Positions 1-9,000 of a stretch of DNA of 64,000 nucleotides are shown in pieces. Source of the stretch: Aphelidium insulamus (Eukaryota; Aphelidiomycota; Aphelidea; Aphelidiaceae); assembly GCA_036784855.1 (NCBI GenBank), contig JAZDSV010000053.1:1-64000 (forward strand). Reading direction: 5' to 3'. The position numbers and the translations under genes are program-made. The notes under the pieces are model-generated. The model was not told where the DNA came from, ran no database searches, and was given only the letters and a program-made list of their open reading frames with translations. Each line of letters starts with the position of its first letter. Positions within the stretch are counted from its first letter, which is position 1.

Positions 1-99
1 GCGCACCTGGAGCGCGGGAGCGGCCTTCGACAACAAGACAGTGGACTTCTATCGATTACGGCTGTGCGGCGGAGCTGACATGGCTGGCAATTATCATCG
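1..99 (+). other. Exon-like module related to the 32-35 kb array (cut by window edge)
   Basis: The first 21 bases are the exact reverse complement of the core (GCTCCCGCGCTCCAGGTGCGC minus its last base on either side) that recurs throughout the array at 32222-34822. Similarity continues through an AACAAGA..TGG stretch and is closest to the 100-nt array exon at 34601-34700. The frame that corresponds to the array's W-R-T-W-S-A-G-A-A reading is open here, continues for about 33 codons, and meets a GTGAGA donor after base 99. I read this as one exon of a second, plus-strand member of the same family whose other exons lie left of the window. Product unknown. Confidence 0.45.
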
Positions 100-246
100 G
101 TGAGACTTTTGCTTTACTTTCTTAGCTTAACTGTTTAGATTCTGCAGTTGATTTCTAATATTATTGTCCATAAAAAAAGGAAAAGGTAATTTATCATTTT
201 TATGCTCAATGCTATGTCATGTACCGTGCCATACAGGTCCCGACGG

Positions 247-1556
247 CTACGACGCGGCGGCTCGTAGTTTGCAAGCCTTTGTTAGCACAGGGTGACATGC
301 TGGAATGACCTGATTAAACACAAAAGTTCCGTAGAGCAGCACGAGAAATCCCAGCACCTGCGGCCACATGAAGGTCTCCCATGATAAAGCCAAGCTGAAC
401 GCCCAGACAAAGAGGGTCCGGCAAGTATCGATAGTTGATCGGCTTGTGGCAGATATGCGCCCGGTGATGGTCAGACCAAAGTAATTAAATGCACCAACGG
501 ATATGCAGGAGCCAAGAGAGGCTCCGAGTACTATGGAATTGTTGACAAGCTGTCTGCCACCCTCCCAAACATCCATTAAATTTCCGGTACCGCGGCCAGC
601 CGTGGGATAAACCACGGCCATAATCAACACAAGAGTCAATAGTCCGAAAACGCCCTCCAAACCAACCATTTTCGCTGGACGAACACTGAACCGCATCAGA
701 ACCTTTTCTTCCACCACGAATTGCATGGCGGTGAATATCTGTGCGACCAGAATGAGCAGCACGCCAACAAGCTGCGTCTTTTGCGCTTGACTTTCGGCGG
801 CCGCCACATCGTCATTGCTGCTGGCAGTATCGGCGTCAGGCGAGAACAGAATCGTAGTTAGCCCCACGCCAGTCACACCCAAGAGCACGGCGAACAGGCC
901 CCAAATGCGGTTCATGGGAAGTCTGACGGACAAGAACACCATTGACAGCAGCCCGGTGAATACCACACTATTATGTTAGTTAATGAATGATGAGAGTTAA
1001 ATCTTATAGCACATAGACGTACACGCCCCCGCGAAGCATCTGATACACAGACGCTGCCACCGAGAGCAGGCCAACATTCATCAGCGTGGTGGCGGTAATG
1101 TCGCACGCAGCAGGCAACCACAGCCACAGACAGTCCGCACCACGCATCTCTTTAAGCGCCGGTGGCATGCTGGCAATGGAAATGGCATCGTCCAGCGCCG
1201 GATCGGATTTGGTGGGATCCGCCAGCCAGCAGGGGTGCATTCTCGCTGTCTCCCGCCGGGCCAGACGTGGCATAGGCACCGACAGTATCGTCAACATCGT
1301 TATACGCGCCCGTCAAACGTCCGTGTACGGCAAACACGGCCCAGCAGAGTAGCTCGCCACAGAACATGAGAAACGTCTGCCAAACCGGCTGCTCGTACGT
1401 CAACGGCTCGGCAGAGTCGTGTGACGCGTCGCAGTTTAGCACGCATTGCCGGTTTTGCCACTTTATGAGCAGAGTGTTGGCGGTGCCGGCCGCAAGCATG
1501 CCGGCTACCAGGAATAGCGTGTATGCGCGGCCGCCCGTCGTCGGTGCCTTTTCCAT
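247..1556 (-). CDS. SLC35F6: SLC35F6-like drug/metabolite transporter (apparent frameshift in exon 1)
   Basis: A multi-pass membrane protein of the nucleotide-sugar/DMT transporter superfamily. It matches the SLC35F6 (ANT2BP) layout: an N-terminal helix with NTL.IKW, a helix with F.GE..C, a CDIT.T.LM.V.L motif, MLRGG, and a C-terminal half with GLEG.FG, FNYFG, IS.TSR and a TLFVWA..L..SWE block. Exon 2 is 247-967. The intron at 968-1022 (55 nt) has a GTACGT donor and a CTAACATAATAG acceptor, and restores MLRGVVVFTGL-type continuity. Exon 1 runs from about 1023 to the ATG at 1556. Within exon 1 the frame changes between about 1200 and 1300, in the hydrophilic loop before the CDIT helix. I see no convincing intron there, so this is a frameshift, a sequencing error or an unrecognised tiny intron. 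The family acts in lysosomal or vesicular membranes; the substrate is not known from sequence. Confidence 0.8.
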
Positions 1557-1569
1557 TTTGTGAAGTGTG

Positions 1570-1800
1570 ATTGCTGGTGCTCAGTAGTTGTCCTGACTGG
1601 GCTATGTATATCGACTGTAGATATTCTAATGAGACATTTAAATTGCAAGGAATATATGCTGATGTACATGTACAGTGCTCAGTAGTTTTACTTGCGCAAC
1701 CTGACTGGGCTGTGGTTCATGTAGACTGTAGTCAGTCTAATGAGACATTAAAATTTCAAGGAACATATGCTGTTGGACATATACAGCGGCATCAGCCTGT
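1570..1800. repeat. Diverged tandem duplication of about 100 bp in an intergenic gap
   Basis: The block starting near 1577 (TGCTCAGTAGTT, then CTGACTGGGCT, CTAATGAGACATT, AAGGAA.ATATGCTG) is repeated from about 1676 with the same landmarks in the same order and a short insertion. The rest of 1557-2058, between the transporter and eS21, is AT-rich with no supported gene. It presumably holds the divergent promoters of the two flanking genes. Confidence 0.6.
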
Positions 1801-2058
1801 GTTCCCATGATGTTAACGCTGTGACGCTTACCATCAGCCACACATGCTGCAGGGAATGCATATTATTTATTTACTTATTTATGTGCAGGCGCTTCACTTT
1901 TAATTTCATGTTTAACAGACTAGTAAAGGCGAGCAGTAACGGGATAAATAATGGGTCAGGGTCAGGGTCGGTTGTCAAAAGTTTTCATCCATTGACCGAA
2001 GCAGAACTATTATAATCATATTATCTACCCACAACACTCAATACACAACACCGCCGCC

Positions 2059-2425
2059 ATGCAGAACGACAAGGGTGAAATCGTGGACATGTACATCCCG
2101 CGCAAGTGGTACGTACACGTAGTATACCGGCTTACCGTGATTAAACCGCGATTGCAGCTCCGCCACCGGCCGCCTGATCAGCGCCAAGGACCACGCTTCC
2201 GTGCAGATCAACGTGTGTGACGTGGACTCTGAGGGCAAGCTGACGGGCTCCACCAGCTCTTATGCGCTGAGTGGTTACGTGCGCGCCATGGGCGAGTCTG
2301 ACGACGCCATCAACCGCCTGGCCACCGCTGACGGCTACCTGAAAAAGTATGCATATTTGCATGTTGATCGGCGTAGCACCGCCACTAACTTGTATCTGTA
2401 TAGCGTGTGGAGCTACAGCCGTTAA
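2059..2425 (+). CDS. RPS21: 40S ribosomal protein eS21 (RPS21)
   Basis: Component of the small cytosolic ribosomal subunit. Exons are 2059-2108, 2158-2346 and 2404-2425, giving 86 residues, which is the usual family length (about 83-87). The start [18 protein letters not shown] and the block [12 protein letters not shown] are diagnostic, as is the C-terminal [14 protein letters not shown]. Intron 1 (49 nt) splits the conserved Cys codon (GTACGT...TTGCAG). Intron 2 (57 nt) has a CACTAAC branch site and leaves a short last exon encoding N-V-W-S-Y-S-R; read without splicing, the frame would run on into an unrelated tail. The ATG is in a strong context (GCCGCCATG). Confidence 0.95.
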
Positions 2426-2537
2426 GTGCCGCGTTAACAGGCCGATATTAATACAGCAAATATAATATGCGCCTTGATTGCACGAATAATTCATCGGTCA
2501 CTGTATTCTCCATCTTTGCAGCTCTATCATCTCTATA

Positions 2538-4283
2538 TCAATACTGACACCGCGTGCGGAACCGGGGAACCATAGCCACATCGCGAATGTTCTCAATGCC
2601 AGTTAGATACATTAGCAATCGATCTAGGCCCAGCCCGAAACCAGCATGTGGCACGGAACCGTACCGTCTAAGGTCCAAGTACCACTGGTACTGGCGCAGC
2701 CAGTCGAGCCATCTTTGTTCACTCTCTGCTTGGTTTGCAGTATTATTGTCTTCGTTACGGTTAAAGTGTTCAGCGAGGTAGAGACGACGTAATGCGGCCT
2801 CCAGGCACTCTTCCCGGTTCTCTCGCACTGATCCGCCAACCAGCTCGCCCAACCCAGGCACAAGCAGATCGACACAGGCAACAGTTGGTCGCTCGTCTGC
2901 CATTTCACTTCCCGTGCTTGATTTCATGTAGAACGGCTTAGAGTCGCGCGGGTAATCCGTGACAAACACGGGCCGTCCACCCATCACACTGTCGCATAGA
3001 TAGCGCTCGTGTTCGGCGTGCAGCGAGTCTCCCCACGCTCGCAGCGGGGTGTGAAACCTCTTTTTGCTCTTGCGAATGGCTTCAACTGCGTCCGTGTATG
3101 TGATTTGCGGCATTTGTCCGGTGCCGCACAGCGTTTCCAGTGCTCGTTGCAGTGCCGGTAGCGGCTGAGTAGTCTTGCTGCCATTGTGACTCGCCGCCGA
3201 AACTTCTTCGTGTATATACTGGAGACTGTCGGAGTGAGTGCGCGCTACCTCGCCCACGCAATGCCGGAGAAGGTCAGATATCATGCGACACAGCCCGTCG
3301 ACATCAGAATGGCATGGCGATGAACTGTTGGCGTGCGTGGTAGTAGCGCCAGGTGGATAGAAGGCAGGCCAGGCCCACTCAGCCTCCACCATATAAAACT
3401 CAGCCAAATGTCGCACCGAATCCTTTGAGCCTGGATCGGCACGGAAACACGGTGAAACGGTGTACACTCGGCTGAGAGAACACGCCGCCATCTCCAAATG
3501 CAGCTGGGATGATACGGTCAGGTGTGCGGGCGTGCCGAAAAAGCCTTGTTCGCTGCCGGCGCTGCTCTGCTGGCGTGTAGTGCTGCTGGAAACTGGCGAC
3601 GGTGCTTGAACAGTGAACGCCTCTCCGCCGCCCTCGCAGTCCAGCGAGGTCAGAATGGGCGTGTGCACGTGCATAAACTGGCTCTCCTGCACACGGAATG
3701 TTATAAGCAAACATTAAATTGTGCCAACAGCCCACCTGGAAGAATCGGTGAATTGCCATTGTGGTGGCATTGCGCACGGCAGCCACAGACTGGTACAGCC
3801 GGGTCCGCATTCGAAGATGCGTGTTCTCGCGCAGAAACTCTAACGAGTGCCGTTTCTTTTGTATGGGATACGTCTGCGTATCCCATGGTTGAGCCAACTA
3901 CATCCAATCCTCTGTGGTACACTACGCACCTCTGGTGGACATGGGCCGCGAAGGTGCAGCGCAGATACCTGCAGTTCCATCGCCTGCTCACGCCCCGGAG
4001 TGGGCACCCAGTGACCCGTGGCCTCCACCGCCGCACCGACACTGAGACGCGACATTAAAGCCTCGGTATCGGGGTCATTGACACGACGCGCCACCGTGCA
4101 CTGGACACCGCGCGCGCTCCCACCGCCGCCATCCACCACCTCTAAAAAGTGCACCGTCTTGCCGGACCGTTTAGTGCGCAGCCAGCCACGCACCGTCGCC
4201 GTCGCCGTGGAGTGGGACGGAGGTTTCAACGTGGCCGCAGCATTGCCAGCCGCGACGCTTGAATACAGTCGCCGTGCAAACAT
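2538..4283 (-). CDS. NARS2: Asparaginyl-tRNA synthetase, mitochondrial type
   Basis: Class IIb aminoacyl-tRNA synthetase that charges tRNA-Asn, probably in mitochondria. Exons are 3930-4283, 3736-3873 and 2538-3686 (546 residues). The N-terminus MFARRLYSS..A is Arg/Ser-rich like a transit peptide. It is followed by an OB-fold anticodon-binding domain (VRGW.R..R..K..HFLEV), the YPIQKKRHSLEFLRE linker, motif 2 (FRAD....RHLAEF.MVEAEW) and motif 3 (GFGLGLDRL..YLTG). The 56-nt intron at 3874-3929 joins PCPPE to TYPIQKK. The 49-nt intron at 3687-3735 joins HRFFQ to ESQFMHV, as expected for the family. The Q-rich stretch after CEGGGEAF is a lineage insertion. Cytosolic AsnRS is a less likely assignment because the protein lacks the eukaryotic N-terminal extension. 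Confidence 0.92.
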
Positions 4284-4928
4284 GCGTGAAATATGTCTGA
4301 CCTGCTTAACAAGCCGGATTTTCCGACTTGATTTTTTGTCCTCAGTTATTAGTACTGAGGGTAATGCTCGCGGTGTATATTAACAATATATATAGTGCCA
4401 CTGATGTTATACATACATCAGTTATAGTCAAAAGATTGTTCATCGTCTTGCAAGCAAGCAAAAAGCACGTCATAGAATTTGACATGCACGTGGCAGAAGC
4501 GCTACGTATTTAACAGCAATAACATATCTCTGAACAACATTTCTAGCAATGAAATTTGTTGTTGTTATACATTTCCTATTGCCCGCCGTTAGCTTAAGAT
4601 CATTTTCAAACCGTAAGTTTACACCATTTGTATTCAGCATGTCATCATTTGTAAAATAACCAGATAAACACTCAATTAATGCGCGGAACTACTTTAAGCC
4701 GCAGTGCCAGCAGTTATCGAATGTATTTTGTATCTGCGTTAATAATTTTACGTACAGTGAAGCTAATGGGCGCTCAATTCTAGGCCGCATAATTCTAGGC
4801 CGCTGATTGGCCAGGCCACCTGAAGAAGGCACGTGCTGCGGTCGGCCTTCCACGCCCCCAATTACAACACTACAGCAAATACAAATACAGCAAAATAACC
4901 GCACAGACATATAACTGCCGTGCGGACA
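4284..4928. other. Intergenic region with a possible orphan signal-peptide mini-ORF
   Basis: No convincing gene. An ATG at 4549 opens 36 codons that begin MKFVVVIHFLLPAVS, which looks like a cleavable signal peptide. A GTAAGT donor follows directly, but I found no downstream exon that continues a protein. The short direct repeat TTCTAGGCCGC occurs twice near 4780-4806. The rest presumably carries the upstream regions of the two divergent neighbours. Confidence 0.3.
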
Positions 4929-6119
4929 ATGTGGTGCAGGTGCAATATGCGCGCCATGATGCTGCATGCGCTGGTGCTCACGCTGGCACTGTGGTCACCC
5001 CGCAGTGCCAATGCTCGCCCTGGACGCGTCACGGCGCGCCTCTCCAAGCGCATGGTCGACAGCCAGCCAATGCAGCCCGACCAGGAATTGAAGGCCATCG
5101 CCGCCTTGGAGGACGCCGCCGACAGAGTAGTGTGTGGCAGCTCGTTTGTCGCCACCGACATTGTGGTCACTGGTACGTGCGCGTCTTTATATCTTTAGAA
5201 GTACTTTACATTAACCCGGGCAGCCGCGCACTGCGTTGCCGACATCCCGGTAAACAAGCTGCACACGTACACGTTGAGTGCCGGACGGTTGGACCGACGC
5301 CGGCCACTGGCAGATGAACAGGCCACCAGATACCACATTGTGGACCGCGAGTGCCACCACGACTATGATCCCGCGGTGTACAGCCACGACATTTGCGAAC
5401 TGTACGTGATGCCCGTGGATGAGGTGGCGCCGTATGCTGTGAACGCGTCCGAAGTGTTTGCACTGGACTCGAGCAACGCCGGCGAGGAGCTAAAGACCAC
5501 GACGGACAGCGTACTGCACCGCATATTTGCCAACTATCACGACGTGGACCACGGCAATCCACTCAACGACGCCGGTCTGTTCGTGGCTGGCTGGGGCACA
5601 GTCACGCCTGATGGCAACTCGCCGTCACCCGTGGAGATGGTGGGCCAGTTTGTGGTGGCGCAGTTGCGCGACTGCCAGAAGGCGCTGGGCTCCACGCTGC
5701 CCGCGCAGTCGATTGTGTGCGCAGTGGGCAAGAATGGACGGACCGACAGTTGCCGTGGGGATAGCGGTGGACCCCTGTACACCGTTGACCACTCTACTGG
5801 TCGAGCCACCCTGATCGGTCTGGTCAGTGTTGGCCATGCCGAGTGCGGGGAGAGTCGGCCAAAGTTCCTGCTGGGCAAGGTGGAGTACCCCGCCATTTAC
5901 ACGCGCATATTCAACTACAAGTCGTGGATCGAGAACACGGCGGTCATGTTGCGCGTGCGGAATAATGCCGCCGTTGCTGCTGTGGCCGCCAAGGGTTCTC
6001 TGGAGGCAGTTGCCAGTGGCACCACAAGCGGCGATGAACTGCAGCTGCACACTGCATCCAGCGCACCATCACCACCGCAACGAATATCCCATGCAGTGCC
6101 AGCCGCTGCCGCCGCTTGA
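4929..6119 (+). CDS. Secreted trypsin-like serine protease (S1A)
   Basis: Predicted extracellular endopeptidase of 379 residues. Exons are 4929-5172 and 5224-6119; the 51-nt intron splits the codon just before the catalytic His region (T-A|A-H-C). A hydrophobic signal peptide (MRAMMLHALVLTLALW...ANA) precedes a basic pro-region. The triad is complete: His84 in TAAHC, Asp137 in YSHDI and Ser262 in DSCRGDSGGPLY. The Asp six residues before the Ser predicts cleavage after Arg/Lys. Oddities: no IVGG-type mature N-terminus is visible (the nearest is KRMVDS), and a Ser/Ala-rich tail of about 65 residues follows the catalytic domain. A second in-frame ATG at 4947 could be the real start. Confidence 0.9.
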
Positions 6120-6369
6120 ACAGGGCTGCCGTTTAAGTTGTTATTGAGCGGCTTGTTCCCATAATATACATCATTGTTACAGAATTTATTCATTAGGCAA
6201 TATAGACCTTCTGTATAGTCGATATTATGGTCACATGGATAAATGGCCAGCATTATACGTGGATTAAACCTTGGCTTGTTTTGCCAACACCGCACTGATA
6301 GCTGCGCGTAAATTGCAGTGATAGTCCCCCTACCGCCAGGAGCTGCAATGGCCGCTATGAAGCTGCCAC

Positions 6370-6403
<34 letters not shown>

Positions 6404-6483
6404 AGTATACACAGACATATACTTTACCACAGGTATAATCGGCACAGTGAACACAACCACCACACACCATACAAAACTAACGA
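6120..6483. repeat. Intergenic gap with a (TA)n microsatellite
   Basis: Perfect TA dinucleotide run at about 6373-6400, within the gap between the protease and the mitochondrial uS8 gene. No other structure seen; the gap should contain the protease 3' end and the uS8 promoter. Confidence 0.8.
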
Positions 6484-7317
6484 ATGGGACAACAACGGCT
6501 GCACCACCTGTGCCTAAAGGTCAAGCACGCGTTCTTGTCGCGTCACCCGCGCACCTTTGTGCGTGACGTGCCACTCTACCGCGGTATAGTGGACGTGCTG
6601 TACAAGGAGGGCTTTGTGGCGCAAGTTCTGCCGGGAGACAGCCGCGGCCCGTTCGTGGATCTGATTGCCCAGCACAAGCAGCAGCAGCAGCAGCCGGCCA
6701 CTTCAAGGGACGCGCATGGACTATTCACCGCATCGCAGCTGGAGCGTATGGATGTGCTGCGTAGGATGCGCGCCAAACTGATGGAGCTGCATACCGCCTG
6801 CGGCTCCGATGGCAGCCGGTCGTTGACGCTAACTTTGGCAAGCGATGCCGACAACAAGAATCATCACAGCAGTAGCCATACACAGTTGGTGGACGAGGTC
6901 AGGAGCAAGCTGTCACCAGACACGCAGCCAGACACGGTCGCCCTGCTGGAGCAGATGAAGGTACTGCCGGCGGTGGCGAGCGTCTACGTCGTGCCGGCAG
7001 ACAAGGCCCCGACCGCGCACGATCTACAGCACGTCACGTGGCCAATTGAGCGGCGCCTGTGGCTGGACTTGCGATATGACGCGCAAAACCAGCCGGCACT
7101 CACGGATTTGTTCATTGTGTCTCGCGGATCTAGACGGGTGCAGACCACACTCTCGGAACTGGAGGGCGTGCTGTCGGGCAGGCGGTATAATCCCTGGCGC
7201 GGCAGCGATGTGGGCGCCGTGACTATATTGAAGGCCGAGGAGACGGGCGATATTGTCACGGCGCATGAGGCTCTGAAGCGCGGGGTTGGCGGCGAAGTTT
7301 TGTGCATTGCCAAGTAG
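6484..7317 (+). CDS. MRPS8: Mitochondrial small-subunit ribosomal protein uS8m
   Basis: Single-exon ORF of 277 residues. The N-terminal part (LCLKVKHAFLSR..., VDVLYKEGFV..V) matches the first uS8 domain. The C-terminal part (GA.TILK.EETGDIVTAHEALKRGVGGEVLC) matches the RNA-binding uS8 signature, which normally ends G.GGE.LC. Between them lies an insertion of about 120 residues with a Q-run (KQQQQQ) and low-complexity acidic/His stretches, so the protein is roughly twice the bacterial length (about 130). The lack of an obvious transit peptide is normal for this protein. The ATG at 6484 follows an adenine-rich context. Confidence 0.82.
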   Translation: MGQQRLHHLCLKVKHAFLSRHPRTFVRDVPLYRGIVDVLYKEGFVAQVLPGDSRGPFVDLIAQHKQQQQQPATSRDAHGLFTASQLERMDVLRRMRAKLMELHTACGSDGSRSLTLTLASDADNKNHHSSSHTQLVDEVRSKLSPDTQPDTVALLEQMKVLPAVASVYVVPADKAPTAHDLQHVTWPIERRLWLDLRYDAQNQPALTDLFIVSRGSRRVQTTLSELEGVLSGRRYNPWRGSDVGAVTILKAEETGDIVTAHEALKRGVGGEVLCIAK

Positions 7318-7560
7318 ACATTGCACATTGCACATTCCGGCAGCAATAGAGCCACATACACACACATATGCATATGTCAAGTGCCAAATAGCTTTGCTGA
7401 GCACGTATATTGAAGATGTGTAACTTGTAGTACAAGGAGATCGCAGGCCGTCGGGGACACTATGTCAAGTTACCCATGAACTATCGTTGCAGTCAACTTG
7501 CATGCCAGGCACCGTCGTCCATCATACCGCGCTCTTTACACGACACGTAGTCTCAGTGCC

Positions 7561-8515
7561 AGTTCATCGACGTGCACATGCCGGCTCACCTACCGCGCTT
7601 GTCAGATAGCTGGTGAAGACAGCACTGCTCAGCCCTTGTGACCAGTCACACACCTTGCACGCTCCAAAGTTCCTCCCGCGGCTCCATGAAACAATGGAAG
7701 TACTGGAAGCCGCCACGTAGAAATGAAAGTGTGCCGTACAGATGTTCATACGGGACGTTTACTAGCTTCAAATGCCGGTCAAGATTTGCACGGAATAGCC
7801 TGACTGACAGTCTGACGTCAAAGTCCACTAGGCCGCCGCTCTGCACGCCAACAAAAATGGGTCCGAAATATGTTGTTCCCGACATTCCAGCAATGCGCAA
7901 TACACTCAACCATCTAGCGTGTGAACGGTAGGAATGCAGTGTGTATGCACTTATGTAACACAAGCGCACCTAAGCATGGCACGCACGGGGCACAAATGCT
8001 CGTCTCGATCATTTCTCCAAAGCACAAATGGCTTGCACTGTCTGCCCTGCTGTGATTCCGGCAAGTTGCGTTGCATAGTGAAGGAGGTCGAATAATCCTC
8101 GCCGGGAGTAATGTTATCCAGCGTGATGTTTAGAGTGTCTTCAGCGCGGAGGAGGCACAGAAATGAGAGCAGGTGTAGTGGCGGAAGCCCTGCTCGGCAG
8201 ACTTTCCCATCTGCTGAACAACAAGCGTGTCGTGCAGCTTACGCATCACGGTGCTTGTAATTGCCTGGTTCGGGCGATGCAAAGTGTAGTTGTCGCTTGG
8301 TGTAGTCGTATGAACGCCTACATTGTCCGCAACATCATCACTCAGTCCTTCATTGCTGCAAACAGCTGGCACCCTAGCCGGCAACAAATCATGCTCTGTA
8401 TTTTGTGCTGCACGTGGCTTGGGCGCAGTTAGACGGTCTTTTTGTCGTGTTGGTGGCATTGATAAGTTGCTGAACACAAGCGCGACGCATTGATTTAACG
8501 ATCGCGCCGAACTCA
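7561..8515 (-). pseudogene. Decayed tyrosine recombinase, Crypton/Ndc10 (DUF3504-like) type
   Basis: Reading the minus strand gives an N-terminal segment (from the ATG at 8515), then in a second frame HLLSFLCLLRAEDTLNI.LDNI, which resembles the first catalytic-Arg helix of eukaryotic tyrosine recombinases, then CKPFVLWRNDRDEHLCPVRA. A GTGCGC...ACGCTAG intron near 7915-7970 joins this in frame to RWLSVLR and a C-terminal part with LYGTLSFLRGG and, in another frame, KVCDWSQGLSSAVF.SYL, the expected layout of the box II/Tyr region. At least two frame changes are needed (around 8190-8240 and around 7660). The usual H-S-F-R-R-G-G is degraded to L-S-F-L-R-G-G. I infer a dead mobile-element recombinase. 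A domesticated DNA-binding protein with tiny introns is the alternative. Confidence 0.5.
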
Positions 8516-9000
8516 TGCTCTGCTTCTGTGCAATCCATTCAGTACAGAGTTACAGTTGCAGAATATTACACAACGCTAAAATTCAAATAAGGCAGTTTAC
8601 CCATGGTGATCAAATTTATACTTTACAAGTGTTGCGCCACTTACAACCTGGGCATCTATGTATAACACTTGCTGAGCTATGTTATGGCAAGTGTTCTCGC
8701 ACAACATACAAGTTGAATGAGGGACGAGCTGCAGAACTAAAGCTGCAGGGAGATTATCGCATATGCCAAGGAAATATATCTATGTGCGCTACGACAGGAC
8801 CACATTGTGAGATATGACTCCAGTAGACACACTGCTTCAATAGCAAAGCTTCAATAAGAGCGCACCCTATATTAGTGTATTAACTGTACGGCGCCTCCTA
8901 TGTATATATGGCAGCATTGCAAATTCACACAGCCAACCGTTTCAGATGGTTATCGTGCTGCGCCACACTTTGCCATCACTAGCCATTTACGTGGCGAAAG
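8516..9000. other. Intergenic region, no gene seen
   Basis: Short ORFs only, none with recognisable motifs or a family match. Presumably holds the promoter of the PLEKHH-like gene that starts at 9001. Confidence 0.5.
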
